64,000 nucleotides of DNA from an uncultured Oleispira sp. (GCA_913019965.1 CAJVZR010000010.1:1-64000), one strand, 5' to 3'. Shown: positions 8,774-18,620, counted from the first letter of the stretch. Notes: a model not told the origin generated them from the letters alone. Translations and numbers: made by a program.

Positions 8774-9760
8774 ATGAAAGCGATATTTCAAACACGTTCG
8801 GGTAAACCAGATGTTTTGCAAGTAGGTGATCTACCCAGCCCAGCCTGCGGCCCAAAAGACGTATTAGTGAGCAATCTAGCGACCAGTGTTAACCCAAGGG
8901 ATTGCCTGATCAGAGCGGGGCGCTATCAATTGCAGTTTTTAGTGCCTAAATTTCCCTTGGTACTGGGCAGTGATTGTTATGGACGTGTTTTATCCACAGG
9001 GGCCGATGTTCATAATTTCAACGTTGGTGATTTAGTATACGGCTTAAAGAATCCTTCTCATGGTTTAGGTACCTATGCTGATTGTGTATCGATTGCCGCG
9101 AAAAATTTAGCACGAGCACCCGACAATCTGTCGATCGACCAAGGAGCTGGGGTTCCTTTGTGTGCCCTGACCGCCTACCAAGCACTCGTGGATCATGGCC
9201 AACTGCAACAAAAGCAGAGAAGAAAGTGCCAGCGAATTTTGGTCATAGGCGCCAGTGGTGGCGTTGGCAGTTTTTCCGTTCAAATAGCAAAAGCCTTTGG
9301 TGCCAAGGTGGATGGTATCTGCAGTGCTTCTAATGCCGAATTGGTTCAGTCTCTTGGCGCTGAACGAGTCTTTGATTATAAAACTCAAGATATCAAAACC
9401 CTTAAAAGCCAATACGATATAATCTTCGATACCATTGGCCAACATTCTCCTGCGACGTGCCGTCATTTGCTCGCTAAAAACGCAGCCTTTGTGACAACCG
9501 TGCCTGCCCCTAGTTTTCTGTTGAAACATTTAGCCAGCAAGTTATTGCCTCTGCTTTCTATTCCTCACATCCGTAAACGCATTGTTATGGTGAAGCCCAA
9601 TCAAGAGCAGCTTACTGCTATTACCGATTTCATTCAGAAGGGTAAAATCGTGCCTATGGTCGACTCTGTTTATGCCATGGAAGACGTTACTGATGCTCAT
9701 CTGCGTAGCCAGAGCAAACGTGCGGTAGGTAAAATAATTATTCGTACACAAGCTTCATAG
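8774..9760 (+). CDS. Zinc-independent MDR alcohol dehydrogenase / quinone oxidoreductase
   Basis: This is a medium-chain reductase with an N-terminal GroES-like domain and a Rossmann domain; the dinucleotide motif GASGGVG is at residues 159-165. The structural and catalytic zinc cysteine clusters of true alcohol dehydrogenases are absent. The NPRDCLIRAGRY segment points to the quinone oxidoreductase/enoyl-reductase branch. It probably uses NADPH to reduce an enone or quinone. It starts 70 bases after the TetR gene and 12 bases before the DUF4442 gene, suggesting one transcript. Confidence 0.85.
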   Translation: MKAIFQTRSGKPDVLQVGDLPSPACGPKDVLVSNLATSVNPRDCLIRAGRYQLQFLVPKFPLVLGSDCYGRVLSTGADVHNFNVGDLVYGLKNPSHGLGTYADCVSIAAKNLARAPDNLSIDQGAGVPLCALTAYQALVDHGQLQQKQRRKCQRILVIGASGGVGSFSVQIAKAFGAKVDGICSASNAELVQSLGAERVFDYKTQDIKTLKSQYDIIFDTIGQHSPATCRHLLAKNAAFVTTVPAPSFLLKHLASKLLPLLSIPHIRKRIVMVKPNQEQLTAITDFIQKGKIVPMVDSVYAMEDVTDAHLRSQSKRAVGKIIIRTQAS

Positions 9761-9772
9761 CCCAAGACCAAC

Positions 9773-10237
9773 ATGAAGAAAGAATCTTTTGAATCCAAAG
9801 TATGGCGCTGGGTCGGAAACTGGTTTCCAGCATATTGGGGCAGCGGTGCTAAGGTCACGTATGTATCGTCCGATTTTCATGACGTGTGTATCAAGTTGCC
9901 GTCTAACTGGAGGACCAAGAATCACATGGGCATTACATGGGGTGGAAGTCTATACGCTGCACTGGACCCTATTTATGGTGTAATGCTTTACAAGCTATTA
10001 GGACAGCAGTTTCGAGTGATCGATAGCGAAGCGAAGATCCGCTTCTTGAAACCGGGTAGAGAAACTCTTTATGCCCACTTCCATATCCCTAAAGAGAATG
10101 TCTACGCCCTTAAACAGCGACTAATCACTTGCGATAAAACGCAATTACACCTTCAGGTAAGCCTTAAAAACAAACAAGGCATTATTCATGCTACGTGTGA
10201 TAAACATATTCATATTAATCGACTTACTATGAAGTGA
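9773..10237 (+). CDS. DUF4442 hotdog-fold protein (thioesterase-like)
   Basis: The 154-residue protein has the DUF4442 signature. NHMGITWGGSLYAALDPIYG resembles the hotdog helix of acyl-CoA thioesterases such as PaaI, but the usual catalytic residues are not obvious. It probably handles an acyl-CoA or acyl-ACP thioester. It lies 12 bases after the oxidoreductase and likely shares its transcript. Confidence 0.8.
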   Translation: MKKESFESKVWRWVGNWFPAYWGSGAKVTYVSSDFHDVCIKLPSNWRTKNHMGITWGGSLYAALDPIYGVMLYKLLGQQFRVIDSEAKIRFLKPGRETLYAHFHIPKENVYALKQRLITCDKTQLHLQVSLKNKQGIIHATCDKHIHINRLTMK

Positions 10238-10289
10238 AGCTGTTGAATTTATTGGCTATAATCAAACGGGCTCATTAAGGTAATGTTAT

Positions 10290-11195
10290 ATGATTACTCG
10301 CTTCACCTTCGTTGCTTTGTATCTGGCTTTAGCATCAGGCTTCTCGATTGCTTCACCCGATGTCACTTCTTTTGATTCTACTCGAGCATTTGAACACGAT
10401 TTTTACGTGCAGAGTAATCTCGAATTCACACTGCTGCATGAACTAGCACATGCCGTCATTGAGTTAAACGACATTCCTGTTTTAGGTGGGCAAGAACAAG
10501 CTGCTGACCAAATCGCACTAATGCTATTGATTATGGCCGACGACTCGCATAACAAAGATATTAACCCTGTCGTATTAAACAAGCTGCTAGCTATCTCAGG
10601 AGAGTGGATGATCGAGTGGAAAAATGAGAAAAAAGATCACCAGCCTGTCTATTGGGATACTCATCCTTTGGCTATCCAACGATTCTACGAAGTTACCTGT
10701 CTGATTTATGGTTCCAATCCTGATAAATTGGAATCACTGAGAAAAGAGTCCATGCTACCTGTCGAAAGAGCGTGGGATTGTGATATTGAGTTTGAACAGA
10801 CTCGTAGAGCACTGGCCTGGTTAGTTACTAAGGTCTCGGATTACAAATTTAATAAATCCTGGAAGTTAATAAAATCGAAAGACAGTAAGCAGCTCTTTTC
10901 TGGGCGAATTAAGGTTGTTTGGATTCAGCCTAATAATCAAGAAGACCAACGAATTTATACCAAGTTAAAAACATTCAACCATTTGGCCAGCGTTCTTACG
11001 AAATTAAACGATTTATTGAATCTAAAAAATTATATTACAATTTATCTAGAGCCATTTTGTAGAACACCCGATGCTTGGTGGGATGGAACTAAAAATAACA
11101 TCACTGTTTGTTATGATTTAATAAAGGATTTCGAGAAGAATTCTTTATTATTACCCGACTTGGTTAAGCAGCTTAAATCGGGTATTAGAAACTAA
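10290..11195 (+). CDS. Secreted DUF4344 metallopeptidase-like protein
   Basis: A signal peptide (about residues 1-22, cleaved near SIA-SP) precedes a zinc-peptidase motif. HELAH at residues 50-54 gives two ligands and the catalytic Glu51, and GGQEQAADQ at 66-74 should supply the third ligand. This pattern matches the DUF4344 putative metallopeptidases. The C-terminal half ends with FCRTPDAWWDG and a short cysteine-containing stretch also typical of that family. Substrate unknown. It is set 52 bases after the DUF4442 gene. Confidence 0.8.
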   Translation: MITRFTFVALYLALASGFSIASPDVTSFDSTRAFEHDFYVQSNLEFTLLHELAHAVIELNDIPVLGGQEQAADQIALMLLIMADDSHNKDINPVVLNKLLAISGEWMIEWKNEKKDHQPVYWDTHPLAIQRFYEVTCLIYGSNPDKLESLRKESMLPVERAWDCDIEFEQTRRALAWLVTKVSDYKFNKSWKLIKSKDSKQLFSGRIKVVWIQPNNQEDQRIYTKLKTFNHLASVLTKLNDLLNLKNYITIYLEPFCRTPDAWWDGTKNNITVCYDLIKDFEKNSLLLPDLVKQLKSGIRN

Positions 11196-11255
11196 TCAAA
11201 TTGAAAGTAATGATAGCGCTGACATTAATTAATTTAATGTGTAGTGGTACAGTGA

Positions 11256-11285
11256 ATAATATCACCTAGTTAGAGGTGATATTAT
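11256..11285. terminator. 12-base-pair hairpin between convergent genes
   Basis: ATAATATCACCT (11256-11267) pairs perfectly with AGGTGATATTAT (11274-11285) around a six-base loop. It lies between the ends of the DUF4344 and lipoprotein genes, where a bidirectional terminator is expected. There is no clean T run on either strand, so termination is uncertain. Confidence 0.5.
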
Positions 11286-11351
11286 CATTAGAGGGGCTTC
11301 ATGGAATAATTATTCAGATTTCATTGTCCAAAAATCTCAATATTATTTAGT

Positions 11352-12809
11352 TTAAAACACGACAGTAAATCCACTGCTTTTGCTAAGTGCTTTCAAACTA
11401 CCTGCCTTGTTTCTATCAATAGAATACAGCAAACCTTTCGCATTATCATTTTTAGAGAGAGTTGAGAGCAATATTGTATTGCTTTTATCGTTAGAGTCCG
11501 AGCGAATTCCACTAACATCCTTTGGCAATATCCCATAAATGAATTCTTTTGATTTCGTATCAACAGACCATTTAGAAAGCGTATTTCCTGTTTCACCATA
11601 AGTTAACAAAATAGGGAAACTTTCAGCATCTAAGCTACTTGAAGTGATATTTATCCATTCTGAATTATCAATTGTACTCACAACGCCAGTATCAGAAATA
11701 AAAGAAGACTTACGAGTGCCATCAACATTTTCAAGACTGTAAGTGAAGCCTCCAACAATACTGCCTATACGACTGGACTGACTGGCATCCATTAAGGTTA
11801 TTTCTGTAGATCTAATGGTATTGAGATCACTTGTAGACAGATGAATAAAATCAGTATCTGATGAGTTTAAATGAACTAACAAACCATTATTATTAATTTT
11901 AATGCCTGAAATATAATTGGAAGGACTATCGCTAGAAGCGATATCATAAATAAGAGCGGACTCTTTATTCGCTAAATCATATTGGTAAATTTTTCTATTG
12001 TCGGTATAAAATAGCTGACTACGAGTTGTATAAACATTGATATTGCTCCCAGTAAAAAAAGCCTCCCCTATATTTCCCGCTTCCAATTGAGCTAAAGTCA
12101 AATCATATAGTTTTTCATTAAGTTTGATGATGATTGAATCATGGCCAGAAAACTCATTAACTAGGACATAACCCGTTACATCGCCTTCAAGATTTACTGT
12201 GTTTGTTAGATCTAGATTGGCAAATAAAACAGTGCCATCTATAGGCTCTCTTTTGATTAAAAAGCCTTTTGCATCATCACTAATAATCACATTTTGGAAC
12301 TCATCGGCAAACAATAATCCACTTGGTAACAATAATGCTGATGAATCTGCGGACATTGATGTGTCTATTCGGTAAGACAAGTTATCGGCTTCTGATGAAC
12401 ATTCAGCATCATCGCCAGGGGTCATATAATATAAATAAGTAATATCTTCGCCTTGTAAAGAGGTAGAGTTACAAACTTCAGAAATGTTTGACGCTTCACC
12501 AATGACTTTTACAGTATTATCTTTAGGCGTTACAAACTGCCAGATACCGGCCTTAAACATAAACATGGTACCAAAACTGGTTACACCATTATCATTTATT
12601 TGCGTACTGAACTCCATCTCTGTTGGGGCTTTGAATATCAGTTTTTTATTCTCAGAATTATGATCGAAAGAATAAACTTCCAGCCCAGCGCCGGTACCAA
12701 AATAATACGAATAGTTAGCGCTAGCATTGCTTGAGTCACTATTACTGCTGGAACCAAAGCAACCACTGAGCATGGCAGTTGTAAATAATAAGCTTGTGAT
12801 ACGGACCAT
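11352..12809 (-). CDS. Lipoprotein of unknown function
   Basis: The N-terminus has a lipobox, LSGC with Cys17, followed by a serine/asparagine-rich linker. It should therefore be a lipid-anchored envelope protein. The rest (about 460 residues) is rich in short hydrophobic strands and repeated S/D/N-containing turns such as YQYDLANKE and YSLENVDG. This suggests a beta-propeller-like fold, but no family is recognised. It is monocistronic, with a hairpin at its 3' side. Confidence 0.75.
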   Translation of the reverse strand: MVRITSLLFTTAMLSGCFGSSSNSDSSNASANYSYYFGTGAGLEVYSFDHNSENKKLIFKAPTEMEFSTQINDNGVTSFGTMFMFKAGIWQFVTPKDNTVKVIGEASNISEVCNSTSLQGEDITYLYYMTPGDDAECSSEADNLSYRIDTSMSADSSALLLPSGLLFADEFQNVIISDDAKGFLIKREPIDGTVLFANLDLTNTVNLEGDVTGYVLVNEFSGHDSIIIKLNEKLYDLTLAQLEAGNIGEAFFTGSNINVYTTRSQLFYTDNRKIYQYDLANKESALIYDIASSDSPSNYISGIKINNNGLLVHLNSSDTDFIHLSTSDLNTIRSTEITLMDASQSSRIGSIVGGFTYSLENVDGTRKSSFISDTGVVSTIDNSEWINITSSSLDAESFPILLTYGETGNTLSKWSVDTKSKEFIYGILPKDVSGIRSDSNDKSNTILLSTLSKNDNAKGLLYSIDRNKAGSLKALSKSSGFTVVF

Positions 12810-12917
12810 ATTTTTCTCTAATTTTTTTGGTGGGGAAATCGGGGGCGGACTTTAACACTTCAGTGCGATGAAAAAGCCCACTTAGATCAATCTTTTATGT
12901 AGCGTTATGTTACGTTA

Positions 12918-13322
12918 CTAACGCTCTCCCTGTATTTCAAAAACATCACTGATCAAGCGTGCTTTACCGTCTGTTTCTACTATCCAATGTTCTTTATGCA
13001 CCACACCAAATGCTTTATTCATCGTCCAGCTAGACGTTAAAATATAACCCGGGCCATCGTCAGCTTGCTGCCATTTCACATCGCTATATTCTACTTCGCG
13101 ATACCCTTGATCCATTATGCCCTGCCAAAAAGCTTGAATTTCAGCACGCCCAGTAAACGTGCCAAACGGTCGAGCCTCCATTACAGAGTCTTCAGTATAT
13201 TGACCTGCGCAACCTGCGGCATCTTGTCGATTAAATGCATCCTGCCAAGTATTAATTCCCTGCTGGCAAACATCTAAGATACCGTTTTCTAAAGCTGTTC
13301 GTTCTACTACTGTTTGAGACAT
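12918..13322 (-). CDS. NTF2-like / SnoaL-like protein
   Basis: The 134 residues show the cone-shaped NTF2-like pattern: a helical start with WQDAFNRQDAAGCAGQYTED, then FTGRAEIQAFWQGIM and beta strands ending in LISDVFEI. Such proteins are small enzymes (isomerases, hydrolases) or binding proteins; nothing here fixes the substrate. It is divergent from a LysR regulator with a 14-base tandem repeat between them, so LysR control is plausible. Confidence 0.75.
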   Translation of the reverse strand: MSQTVVERTALENGILDVCQQGINTWQDAFNRQDAAGCAGQYTEDSVMEARPFGTFTGRAEIQAFWQGIMDQGYREVEYSDVKWQQADDGPGYILTSSWTMNKAFGVVHKEHWIVETDGKARLISDVFEIQGER

Positions 13323-13343
13323 TACATTTCCTCTACCAACGTT

Positions 13344-13385
13344 GATTCATAGGGTCTGATTCATAGGGTCTGATTCATAGTCTCA
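13344..13385. repeat. 14-base tandem repeat, three copies
   Basis: GATTCATAGGGTCT occurs at 13344-13357 and again exactly at 13358-13371. A third, diverged copy (GATTCATAGTCTCA) is at 13372-13385. The array lies 22 bases upstream of the SnoaL-like start and about 105 bases from the LysR start. It could be a regulatory binding array or simple slippage. Confidence 0.85.
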
Positions 13386-13489
13386 GAATAAAGCAACCGT
13401 TACCGCCTAAAAACAGACAAATGAGAATTGATTGTTAAGTTTTTACATACAATAATCTAATCATCACCCAATACTTCGAAGCCATACTC

Positions 13490-14368
13490 ATGAATCAACT
13501 CCGCCACATGTCAGTCTTTGCTCATATCGTTGAAACCGGCTCAATCACCGCGGCGGCTGAATCGTTGGAGCTGTCTAAATCAGTAATCAGTCAGCATTTG
13601 AAAGCATTAGAGCAAGGGCTTGGAGTCACATTGCTTAAACGCACGACTCGCAGGCAAGTTCTGACAACCGCAGGGCAAGATTTCTATGAGCATTGTAAAG
13701 CGCTTAACCAAATAGCCGAACAAGCATGGCAACAAGCCCAAGATGTTCTTGCTGTTCCTAAAGGCCCTATTCGCATCACTGCACCCAATGCTTTAATGGA
13801 GACTTTAGTCGCGCCTGCTATCGCGCCACTGATGAAGGAATATCCCTTATTGCAACCTGAGCTCATCAGCAGCGATAGTCATCTTGATTTAATGACTGAA
13901 AATATCGACCTGGCCATTCGAGTCGGTCAATCACTGGATAGTAATATTAAGCAGCGCCGCATCGGAGAATTTAAAGACGTATTGTGCGCCAATAAATCCG
14001 TGTTAAGCCAAGGTAATATCGAACAAGCCGCCTACATAGCGAATAGCTGGCAAGGTAGAAAAATTAGCCATGAGTTTAAAGCTGAAGGTGGCAAGCAGCA
14101 GAATAGCCTGCATTTTGCGAGGGAGGCCCGTTGTATCACCAACTCATTTAATAGCTGTTATCACTTAATTACTGCGGGAGCTGGTATCGGCCTTGTTCCT
14201 GATTTTATATTGAATTCAACTTCATCAGACTTACAGGCTGTTTTTCCTGGCTACGAACTGCCGGTAAACTCTGTTTATGCCTTGCATACCTTCTCGACTC
14301 GAGTATCTATGAATGTGAGCCTGTGTTTATCGGCTATTGAGCAGCAGCTCACGAAAACAATGCCATGA
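13490..14368 (+). CDS. LysR-family transcriptional regulator
   Basis: A winged helix-turn-helix at residues 1-60 has GSITAAAESLELSKSVISQH followed by LLKRTTRRQVLT. A periplasmic-binding-protein-like effector domain follows, 292 residues in total, normal for LysR. The RTTR wing and the IRITAPNALMETL start of the effector domain match the LysR group often called AaeR/DmlR-like. It is divergent from the SnoaL-like gene, its likely target. Confidence 0.9.
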   Translation: MNQLRHMSVFAHIVETGSITAAAESLELSKSVISQHLKALEQGLGVTLLKRTTRRQVLTTAGQDFYEHCKALNQIAEQAWQQAQDVLAVPKGPIRITAPNALMETLVAPAIAPLMKEYPLLQPELISSDSHLDLMTENIDLAIRVGQSLDSNIKQRRIGEFKDVLCANKSVLSQGNIEQAAYIANSWQGRKISHEFKAEGGKQQNSLHFAREARCITNSFNSCYHLITAGAGIGLVPDFILNSTSSDLQAVFPGYELPVNSVYALHTFSTRVSMNVSLCLSAIEQQLTKTMP

Positions 14369-14447
14369 TGTAAGCCCATGTAAAATGACTCTTGGTTTAT
14401 AATTCGCTATAGTTAATAACTCAACTTAGCTACCCCGGTTATGTGTC

Positions 14448-15554
14448 ATGAAGTTGTTCTCAAGCTCAACCTCTCTTCATGCAGTTGTAATACTATTTGC
14501 TCTAACATGCCTCAGCAGTTCTCTACTACATGCGGAAACCATTTCGCCATATTCTTTTGAAGAGCTTTGGAATTCAGGCAATAAATTTCGCTTAATGCGC
14601 CAACAAGCCGAATCACTGAATCCTGCTAGTGACCAATACAGCTCTGGGGATATTAAAATCAGTTATTTCGAGACCAATAAAACATTTACTCTCAGCCAAG
14701 ACAAAAATGAAGAAAGAAAAATAGGCAGTGCTCATATTGCCGTTAACTCAGATCATTACTTCATAGATCTAGGGGTCATGGATTTACGCTATCAGATGAA
14801 TGATGAGGATATCATTACTAATAAATACAGCCGAATATATGTAGGGGCACGTTATAATGATTTTGAGTATGCGGGAATTTCAGGCGGTTTACTCATTACC
14901 GAGTCTCCTAAAATATTTGATAACAATCACTTTTTAGAACATGAAAATAATACCTTAACGGACCCCTTTATAAATCTATCAGTCTTAGATTTTAATCTTA
15001 TGCTAGCGGAGGTTAAACAAGATAATTTAGTCGTGGAAACACTGTCCTATGATTATAAATACCAAGATTTTTCAGCAAACCTATATCGAAGTAAGATCCA
15101 TGGCAATAAAAAAGGAGATTCTATTACTTATGAGGATGAATACACGTTTCAGCTTTCCCATAAAACATCTTGCCTAGATAATATTGAATTCGACATGATT
15201 GGGTACTGCAAAATAAATTTATCTCGCCGCTTAACCTATAACGATCGCTCTCAAGGCTGGTCAGCATCCGTGGATAGACCTTATTTTACCATTAATATTA
15301 ATAAGTTTGATGAAACGACTAAATTAAGGAAGGACAAGTTTGGCGGCTCGATTAAGGTTGGCTTAAGTTACTTTGATAAAACCACGCCTAAACATGGCTT
15401 AAAATTTAGGCTTGCTGCTAGCTACAATGATGGTATTACCGATATATTCGAAATTCCTGACAGTTTAATGCTCGGGTTCAACTTTGAAATACTGGGCGTA
15501 TTAAACTCGCTGGATTTATTATTCAACAAATCAACCTCTCAGAATTCAAACTAA
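14448..15554 (+). CDS. Secreted protein of unknown function, possibly outer-membrane beta-barrel
   Basis: A signal peptide (residues 1-29, ending near LLHAE) leads a 368-residue chain. The chain has many alternating polar/hydrophobic strands and aromatic residues, for example IYVGARYNDFEYAGISGG and FGGSIKVGLSYFDK. It ends in a hydrophobic strand. The pattern suggests an outer-membrane barrel or a beta-rich surface protein. No family recognised. A TATAAT at 14398-14403 may be its minus-10 element. Confidence 0.65.
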   Translation: MKLFSSSTSLHAVVILFALTCLSSSLLHAETISPYSFEELWNSGNKFRLMRQQAESLNPASDQYSSGDIKISYFETNKTFTLSQDKNEERKIGSAHIAVNSDHYFIDLGVMDLRYQMNDEDIITNKYSRIYVGARYNDFEYAGISGGLLITESPKIFDNNHFLEHENNTLTDPFINLSVLDFNLMLAEVKQDNLVVETLSYDYKYQDFSANLYRSKIHGNKKGDSITYEDEYTFQLSHKTSCLDNIEFDMIGYCKINLSRRLTYNDRSQGWSASVDRPYFTININKFDETTKLRKDKFGGSIKVGLSYFDKTTPKHGLKFRLAASYNDGITDIFEIPDSLMLGFNFEILGVLNSLDLLFNKSTSQNSN

Positions 15555-15575
15555 GAGGAATGGATATTCTTAACG

Positions 15576-15803
15576 TTAAATTACGGACATCATCAAAGCG
15601 ATAGCAAGATTACTCAACATTAACCACACGGCTTTTCGTAACCAGAACTTTGCGATATTCACTAATTTTTTACGGCGCCTTTTATTAAGCTTTCTAACCT
15701 TGCGACTAAGTTTCAAATAGCCAAAGTAGATTAACCAAAAGATTAGGAATACGCTACTCAGGCTCAACCAAATAACTTGCAATAAAGTGAGTAGTAAAAT
15801 CAT
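15576..15803 (-). CDS. Small basic membrane protein, last gene of PepSY operon
   Basis: This 75-residue protein has two hydrophobic helices (about 1-29 and 57-75) around a very basic middle (KLSRKVRKLNKRRRKK). Its start overlaps the stop of the PepSY gene by four bases (ATGA), so it is translationally coupled. Function unknown; it may assist the PepSY protein. Confidence 0.7.
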   Translation of the reverse strand: MILLLTLLQVIWLSLSSVFLIFWLIYFGYLKLSRKVRKLNKRRRKKLVNIAKFWLRKAVWLMLSNLAIALMMSVI

Positions 15804-16936
15804 ACCGCCCCCCTAACCGAGGCTATCGCCCGTCTTTTCAACCATAGATAAACCCCTAACATCATAGTGGAAGCAATGAATAATAAGATTGCGATAGCCC
15901 ACAGCCATTTCCCTGTGGTGCCAAATACAAATCCTGTATGTAGGCCATATTTCACAATGCCATAAGCATGCAAGCTATCTTTGAACTCTGCATCCCAGCT
16001 ATCCACTCGATATTTCTCTTTGAGGGTATAAGCATCTAATTGCACATGCACCAAGGGTGTATATGCCACGCTAATTTTATCAATCAAGCGAAGACTAACG
16101 ATATCACTGCGCCTAAAGGCTGGTGCTAATCCTTGAACATGGTAATGAGAATATTGTTGCTCAATTTTCTGATAGATCTCATCCAAACTGGCCAGTGAAT
16201 CATAGCCCTGACTTGGCTGACTAAAAACCCGAGTGCTCATTTGAGCTTTATTTTGCAGATACATTAAGCCTTGATTAATCTCTTCACGCCAAGTCCAGCT
16301 AATACCCGTAATGATAATTACGACTAAAATCGGGCTAATGTAGAGTGCTGTGACAGCATGTAGCCGACGTAGATTAATCCCTGCTTTGGTGACCAATTTA
16401 AATTGCTGTTTCTTTAATTTTAACTTCTTGCCGCGGATAAACCAAAGGATAAAACCTAGTACAATATTTAATATCAAGATTAAACTGCTTATTCCTACTA
16501 GGATTCGCCCTTCTTTACCGTAGTCGACTCGATTCAATAATAACGTTCTATGCAGATCAGTAATTAAGCGAAAGCCTTCCCTTTCTAATGGGTAGTGTAG
16601 ATTGGTATTAAGATTGATTACAAAGGTTCGACTGCCTCTAGGACAACTCAGATAAACCCAAGGTAAAGACAAGGTTTCAATATCGTGACGAATATAACTT
16701 AATCGACAGGGGCGATATTCACTTTCTAGCTGATGAATATGTTGACGAATCTGGGCTAGCTGCTTCGCTTCTATTATCTGTTCAGAATTGTTTTTGTATT
16801 CCGCTGGAGCTTGCCACTGAGTTATTTCAGCTTCAAATATTAATAACAAACCAGTAAAAGCCACCATGATTAACGGTATTAAAGCGATTAACGTGAAATA
16901 TAAATGCAGCTTGCGGAAATACAAATAAAAATTCAT
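15800..16936 (-). CDS. PepSY-associated TM helix protein
   Basis: This 378-residue inner-membrane protein has the PepSY-TM layout. A first helix (about 12-34) is preceded by RKLHLYFTLIA. A periplasmic region is followed by helices near 145-165, 193-215 and 345-367, with conserved RRLHAV before the third. Members often sit in iron or siderophore uptake clusters and may reduce ferric iron or flavins. No TonB receptor is nearby. It starts 5 bases after the alpha/beta hydrolase gene, and the small basic protein follows by overlap. Confidence 0.85.
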   Translation of the reverse strand: MNFYLYFRKLHLYFTLIALIPLIMVAFTGLLLIFEAEITQWQAPAEYKNNSEQIIEAKQLAQIRQHIHQLESEYRPCRLSYIRHDIETLSLPWVYLSCPRGSRTFVINLNTNLHYPLEREGFRLITDLHRTLLLNRVDYGKEGRILVGISSLILILNIVLGFILWFIRGKKLKLKKQQFKLVTKAGINLRRLHAVTALYISPILVVIIITGISWTWREEINQGLMYLQNKAQMSTRVFSQPSQGYDSLASLDEIYQKIEQQYSHYHVQGLAPAFRRSDIVSLRLIDKISVAYTPLVHVQLDAYTLKEKYRVDSWDAEFKDSLHAYGIVKYGLHTGFVFGTTGKWLWAIAILLFIASTMMLGVYLWLKRRAIASVRGAV

Positions 16937-16941
16937 ACCTA

Positions 16942-17838
16942 TTAGATAACTTGTTGAATTTTATCAGCACAAAGCTCAGGAGCTTGTAACGGTAATAAGT
17001 GTCCATAATCTGGAATGTATTCGATTTGATCCTGCGGGCGTAACTTTTTCCAATAAGCCCACATCGAATCACTGAAAAAGATACCCGCTTCAGAGCGTAT
17101 CACCGTTATCGGGCACTGTACTTTTTTGAGCTTTGCCCAAATAGAAGACGGATGAAAATAATTATGTGCCTCCCACTCTCTAGGAAAAGCCAAACCTACT
17201 TCATCGCCCTGATCGATCACTAAGTGATTTGCAAAACTATCGAGATCATTCTTTGAAATGCCTTCTAATGACTTCCATTTATCCACCTGGCTACGCAGTA
17301 CCGATCTATCTTGCCAACGGTTACGCCGCGTTAATGTCGACTTTCCAGGCTGTATATATTTACGGCGTAGACTTAAGGGAATGCTGTTCATCAACAGGCT
17401 ATTTTTCTGGGTTAAAGCCGCCGGCTCTATCAAAATAAGCTGCGAGAATAAATCAGGTCGCTTAGCCGCGGCAAAGATGGTACTGGTTGCCCCCATGGAG
17501 TGACCAATACCAATTATAGGACTAGGTGCAGACGAATCATTACGCGCATCTAAGAAATGAATCAAGTCATTGGCATAGGTCTGCCAACGTACCGTCTTTT
17601 TAGGAAGACCAATGTCAGGCCATTGTGCACGATTATGCAGAGACTCTAATTGCAGCTGCTGAGACAACAGCTTCATCAGCGTTTCATAGACCTGCACCGG
17701 GTAGCCATTGGCAGCATAGAAATGGGCTTTTTTTAGTACTTCCGGCTGAGCTTGTTGCCCGTCATCAGAGCCATTGAAATCGACATAAGTCGCCTGTTTG
17801 CCCCTGATTTTTAACGAATTTACCTGCATTCCGCACAA
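16942..17838 (-). CDS. Alpha/beta hydrolase
   Basis: The nucleophile elbow GHSMG lies at residues 112-116 (Ser114). A late aspartate is probable, and the catalytic histidine is in YGHLLPLQAP near the C-terminus. Substrate unknown; serine esterases or lipases are likely. It is first of a three-gene operon with the PepSY and small basic genes. If the operon is iron-regulated, the enzyme could act on a siderophore ester, but no direct evidence is visible. Confidence 0.85.
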   Translation of the reverse strand: MCGMQVNSLKIRGKQATYVDFNGSDDGQQAQPEVLKKAHFYAANGYPVQVYETLMKLLSQQLQLESLHNRAQWPDIGLPKKTVRWQTYANDLIHFLDARNDSSAPSPIIGIGHSMGATSTIFAAAKRPDLFSQLILIEPAALTQKNSLLMNSIPLSLRRKYIQPGKSTLTRRNRWQDRSVLRSQVDKWKSLEGISKNDLDSFANHLVIDQGDEVGLAFPREWEAHNYFHPSSIWAKLKKVQCPITVIRSEAGIFFSDSMWAYWKKLRPQDQIEYIPDYGHLLPLQAPELCADKIQQVI

Positions 17839-17965
17839 CCACTATTGAGAGTTTTATAAAGTAATCATAAACAAGGCCGATACTTTATATTGAGACCCCG
17901 TAGAGTGCAAATATTGATGACATAAACTAGCCAGATCACCATGCAGCAGATAACGGTATAAAAAG

Positions 17966-18619
17966 TTAGCCCTTGGCGATTAACTTAAAGCCAAAATCAC
18001 ACTGACTCCCCTGTTCAGCCAAAGTCTCGGTACGTGAAAACTGTATCAACGGTTGCTGCTGATCAAAAAACAATTTATCTGCTTTGCAAAAGATGGGGGC
18101 TAAATGTTCGTAACCCAATTTTTTACAGTACGAAGCAAATAAACACGTATTAACATGAAAGTGAAAGGACTCATTTCCCTCAACATTTAAGGTGCCAAAA
18201 GCATTTGGGAAACGATCGACGATCTCGCTAAAGAAATTCTTCCGCTCAGCACTACTGGTACTCTCAATATCTTTTGAATTAACAATGGGTACCGTAAATT
18301 TTAAGAACTTATTCGCAACTCCTACGACTACGACTTCAACCAATGCAATCGATTCAGCAATTGTATAATCATTTTTTATCAAGGCATCGTACAGTGCAAA
18401 AGCCGGCAGTATTTGTTTCTGAGATAAGCGTTCTTTCCAGCTCAGTAGCTCACTTTCCCTATTTAGAGAATGAAATGGATTATTGAAGAGACTATTCAAC
18501 TGCATCTTTAATAGGATGCGTAATCCTTGAGCCCAACCCAGTTGTTTAGTGATGAGTTTAAAGCCTTCTGGATTTCCTATAAAACTATTAAAGATAAACA
18601 GTTGAATATCACGTTTCAT
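17966..18619 (-). CDS. ATC-hydrolase-like protein (PF14196 type)
   Basis: The C-terminal half carries the pattern of the L-2-amino-thiazoline-4-carboxylic acid hydrolase family. Cys158 lies in HVNTCLFASYCKKLGYEHLA, then an FCKADKLFF segment, then FSRTETLAEQGSQCDF near the end. The N-terminal half is helical and less typical. The Pfam name derives from a cysteine-biosynthesis enzyme, and most members are uncharacterised. Its start is one base beyond the stop of the secreted-protein gene, so the two are coupled. Confidence 0.7.
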   Translation of the reverse strand: MKRDIQLFIFNSFIGNPEGFKLITKQLGWAQGLRILLKMQLNSLFNNPFHSLNRESELLSWKERLSQKQILPAFALYDALIKNDYTIAESIALVEVVVVGVANKFLKFTVPIVNSKDIESTSSAERKNFFSEIVDRFPNAFGTLNVEGNESFHFHVNTCLFASYCKKLGYEHLAPIFCKADKLFFDQQQPLIQFSRTETLAEQGSQCDFGFKLIAKG

Positions 18620-18620
18620 T

